A stretch of DNA of 6,747 nt, from assembly GCA_903934275.1 (NCBI GenBank), contig CAIZNF010000106.1:1-6747 (forward strand), read 5' to 3'. This stretch comes from an uncultured Nitrosomonadales bacterium. GTDB lineage: Bacteria; Pseudomonadota; Gammaproteobacteria; Burkholderiales; Gallionellaceae. How positions within the stretch are numbered: position 1 is the stretch's first letter; every line of letters begins with the position of its first letter. Of this stretch, positions 6,179 to 6,747 are shown one piece after another. The notes beneath the pieces were generated by a model that did not search any database, was not told the DNA's origin, and worked only from the letters and a program-made list of their open reading frames with translations. Position numbers and translations under genes: made by a program.

Positions 6179-6747
6179 ATGCTCTCCGATCATTTATCCC
6201 CCGCAAAATTGAAAAAACTCGCTGGCCCCGCTGTTTTTGCCCGTGGTGAAGCTTACTTCAACAGCGATGCCGTCAGCCGGTTAAAGATGGCCGACGACAT
6301 GCTTTCGGCCAAGGTCGCAGGCTCTTATTCTTACGCTGTAAAGCTGTGGGAAGAAGATGGCGGGATTGAATATGAGTGTTCCTGCCCGCACGGTGAGGAG
6401 GGCAATTTTTGCAAGCATTGCGTCGCAGTCGGGCTGGCATGGCTTGCTGAAAGCAAACCCGAAAGCGGAACGAAATCCGGCAAACAGAAAAAAGCTAATC
6501 CTTGGAAAGAAATCACCGATTTCGTCGGCTTGCAGGATGCCGAAACACTAATGGAGTGGCTGCTCGAATCCGCGAAGCGCGATGATGTGCTGTATGAAAA
6601 TCTGCTGTTGAAAGCGCGGCGTAGGGCTGGCCCTGCCTCGACCATCAAGGCTTTTCGAGCGGCCATAGATCGTGCTGTAAAGACAGGCGGATATGTGGAT
6701 TGGCACGAGATGCCGACCTATGCGGCAGGACTGGAAAGCATCGCCGA
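6179..6747 (+). CDS. SWIM zinc-finger family protein (3' end beyond window)
   Basis: The frame from ATG 6179 stays open for 189 codons to the window edge, so the C-terminus is missing. A SWIM zinc finger is clear at about 67-81: Cys67-x-Cys69, then Cys78-x-His80 in CSCPHGEEGNFCKHC, followed by the usual hydrophobic helix VAVGLAWLA. SWIM domains bind zinc and are associated with DNA or protein binding. The segment before it (FARGEAYFNSDAV, then a short beta-rich stretch) is the common N-terminal lead-in. After a lysine-rich linker (about 95-110), a helical region begins, including KARRRAGPASTIKAFRAAID; it resembles DUF6880-type tails, a tentative match. No good ribosome binding site precedes ATG 6179; an in-frame TTG at 6158 is a less likely start. 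The 157-base gap upstream suggests a separate transcription unit. Confidence 0.85.
   Translation, partial: MLSDHLSPAKLKKLAGPAVFARGEAYFNSDAVSRLKMADDMLSAKVAGSYSYAVKLWEEDGGIEYECSCPHGEEGNFCKHCVAVGLAWLAESKPESGTKSGKQKKANPWKEITDFVGLQDAETLMEWLLESAKRDDVLYENLLLKARRRAGPASTIKAFRAAIDRAVKTGGYVDWHEMPTYAAGLESIA

Overview
The window reads almost entirely rightward and looks like a Gram-negative proteobacterial chromosome. A betaproteobacterium (for example a Gallionellaceae/Nitrosomonadales relative) is my best guess, based on the style of the compact FtsK and on general gene character; this is inference and was not tested by any search.

Layout: (1) the last 59 codons of an unrecognised gene, ending at 182. 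(2) A gene-free stretch, 183-515, packed with palindromes. A long terminator-like inverted repeat (182-326) carries a REP-type inverted pair in its loop. A second pair of REP-like hairpins from an unrelated family follows (332-434). (3) A lipoprotein of the SCO1/SenC copper-chaperone family (516-1094). (4) A possible 21-codon small ORF (1124-1189) with its own Shine-Dalgarno sequence, whose stop overlaps the next start. (5) An orphan NarL/FixJ-type response regulator (1186-1857) that overlaps the start of (6) ftsK, the divisome-anchored DNA translocase (1850-4120). (7) Only 21 bases later, a two-gene cassette: a RecF/OLD-like AAA ATPase (4142-5401) and a DUF4276-like protein with TOPRIM-style acidic motifs (5401-6021), joined by a one-base TGATG overlap. 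(8) After a 157-base spacer, the start of a SWIM zinc-finger protein (6179 to the window edge).

How they fit together: from SCO1 to the DUF4276-like gene no gap exceeds about 30 bases if the small ORF is counted (91 bases between SCO1 and the regulator otherwise). The regulator, ftsK and the ATPase pair could therefore be read as one transcript. SCO1 (cytochrome oxidase CuA assembly or redox/copper handling), a two-component regulator and FtsK have no obvious shared task. The ATPase/DUF4276-like pair is the most likely accessory element: it is less GC-rich than ftsK, is tightly coupled, and combines an ABC-type ATPase with a probable metal-dependent nuclease-like partner, the architecture seen in OLD-, Gabija- and PARIS-type anti-phage systems. 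That defence role is an inference. The most distinctive non-coding signal is the nested REP/terminator structure downstream of the first gene.
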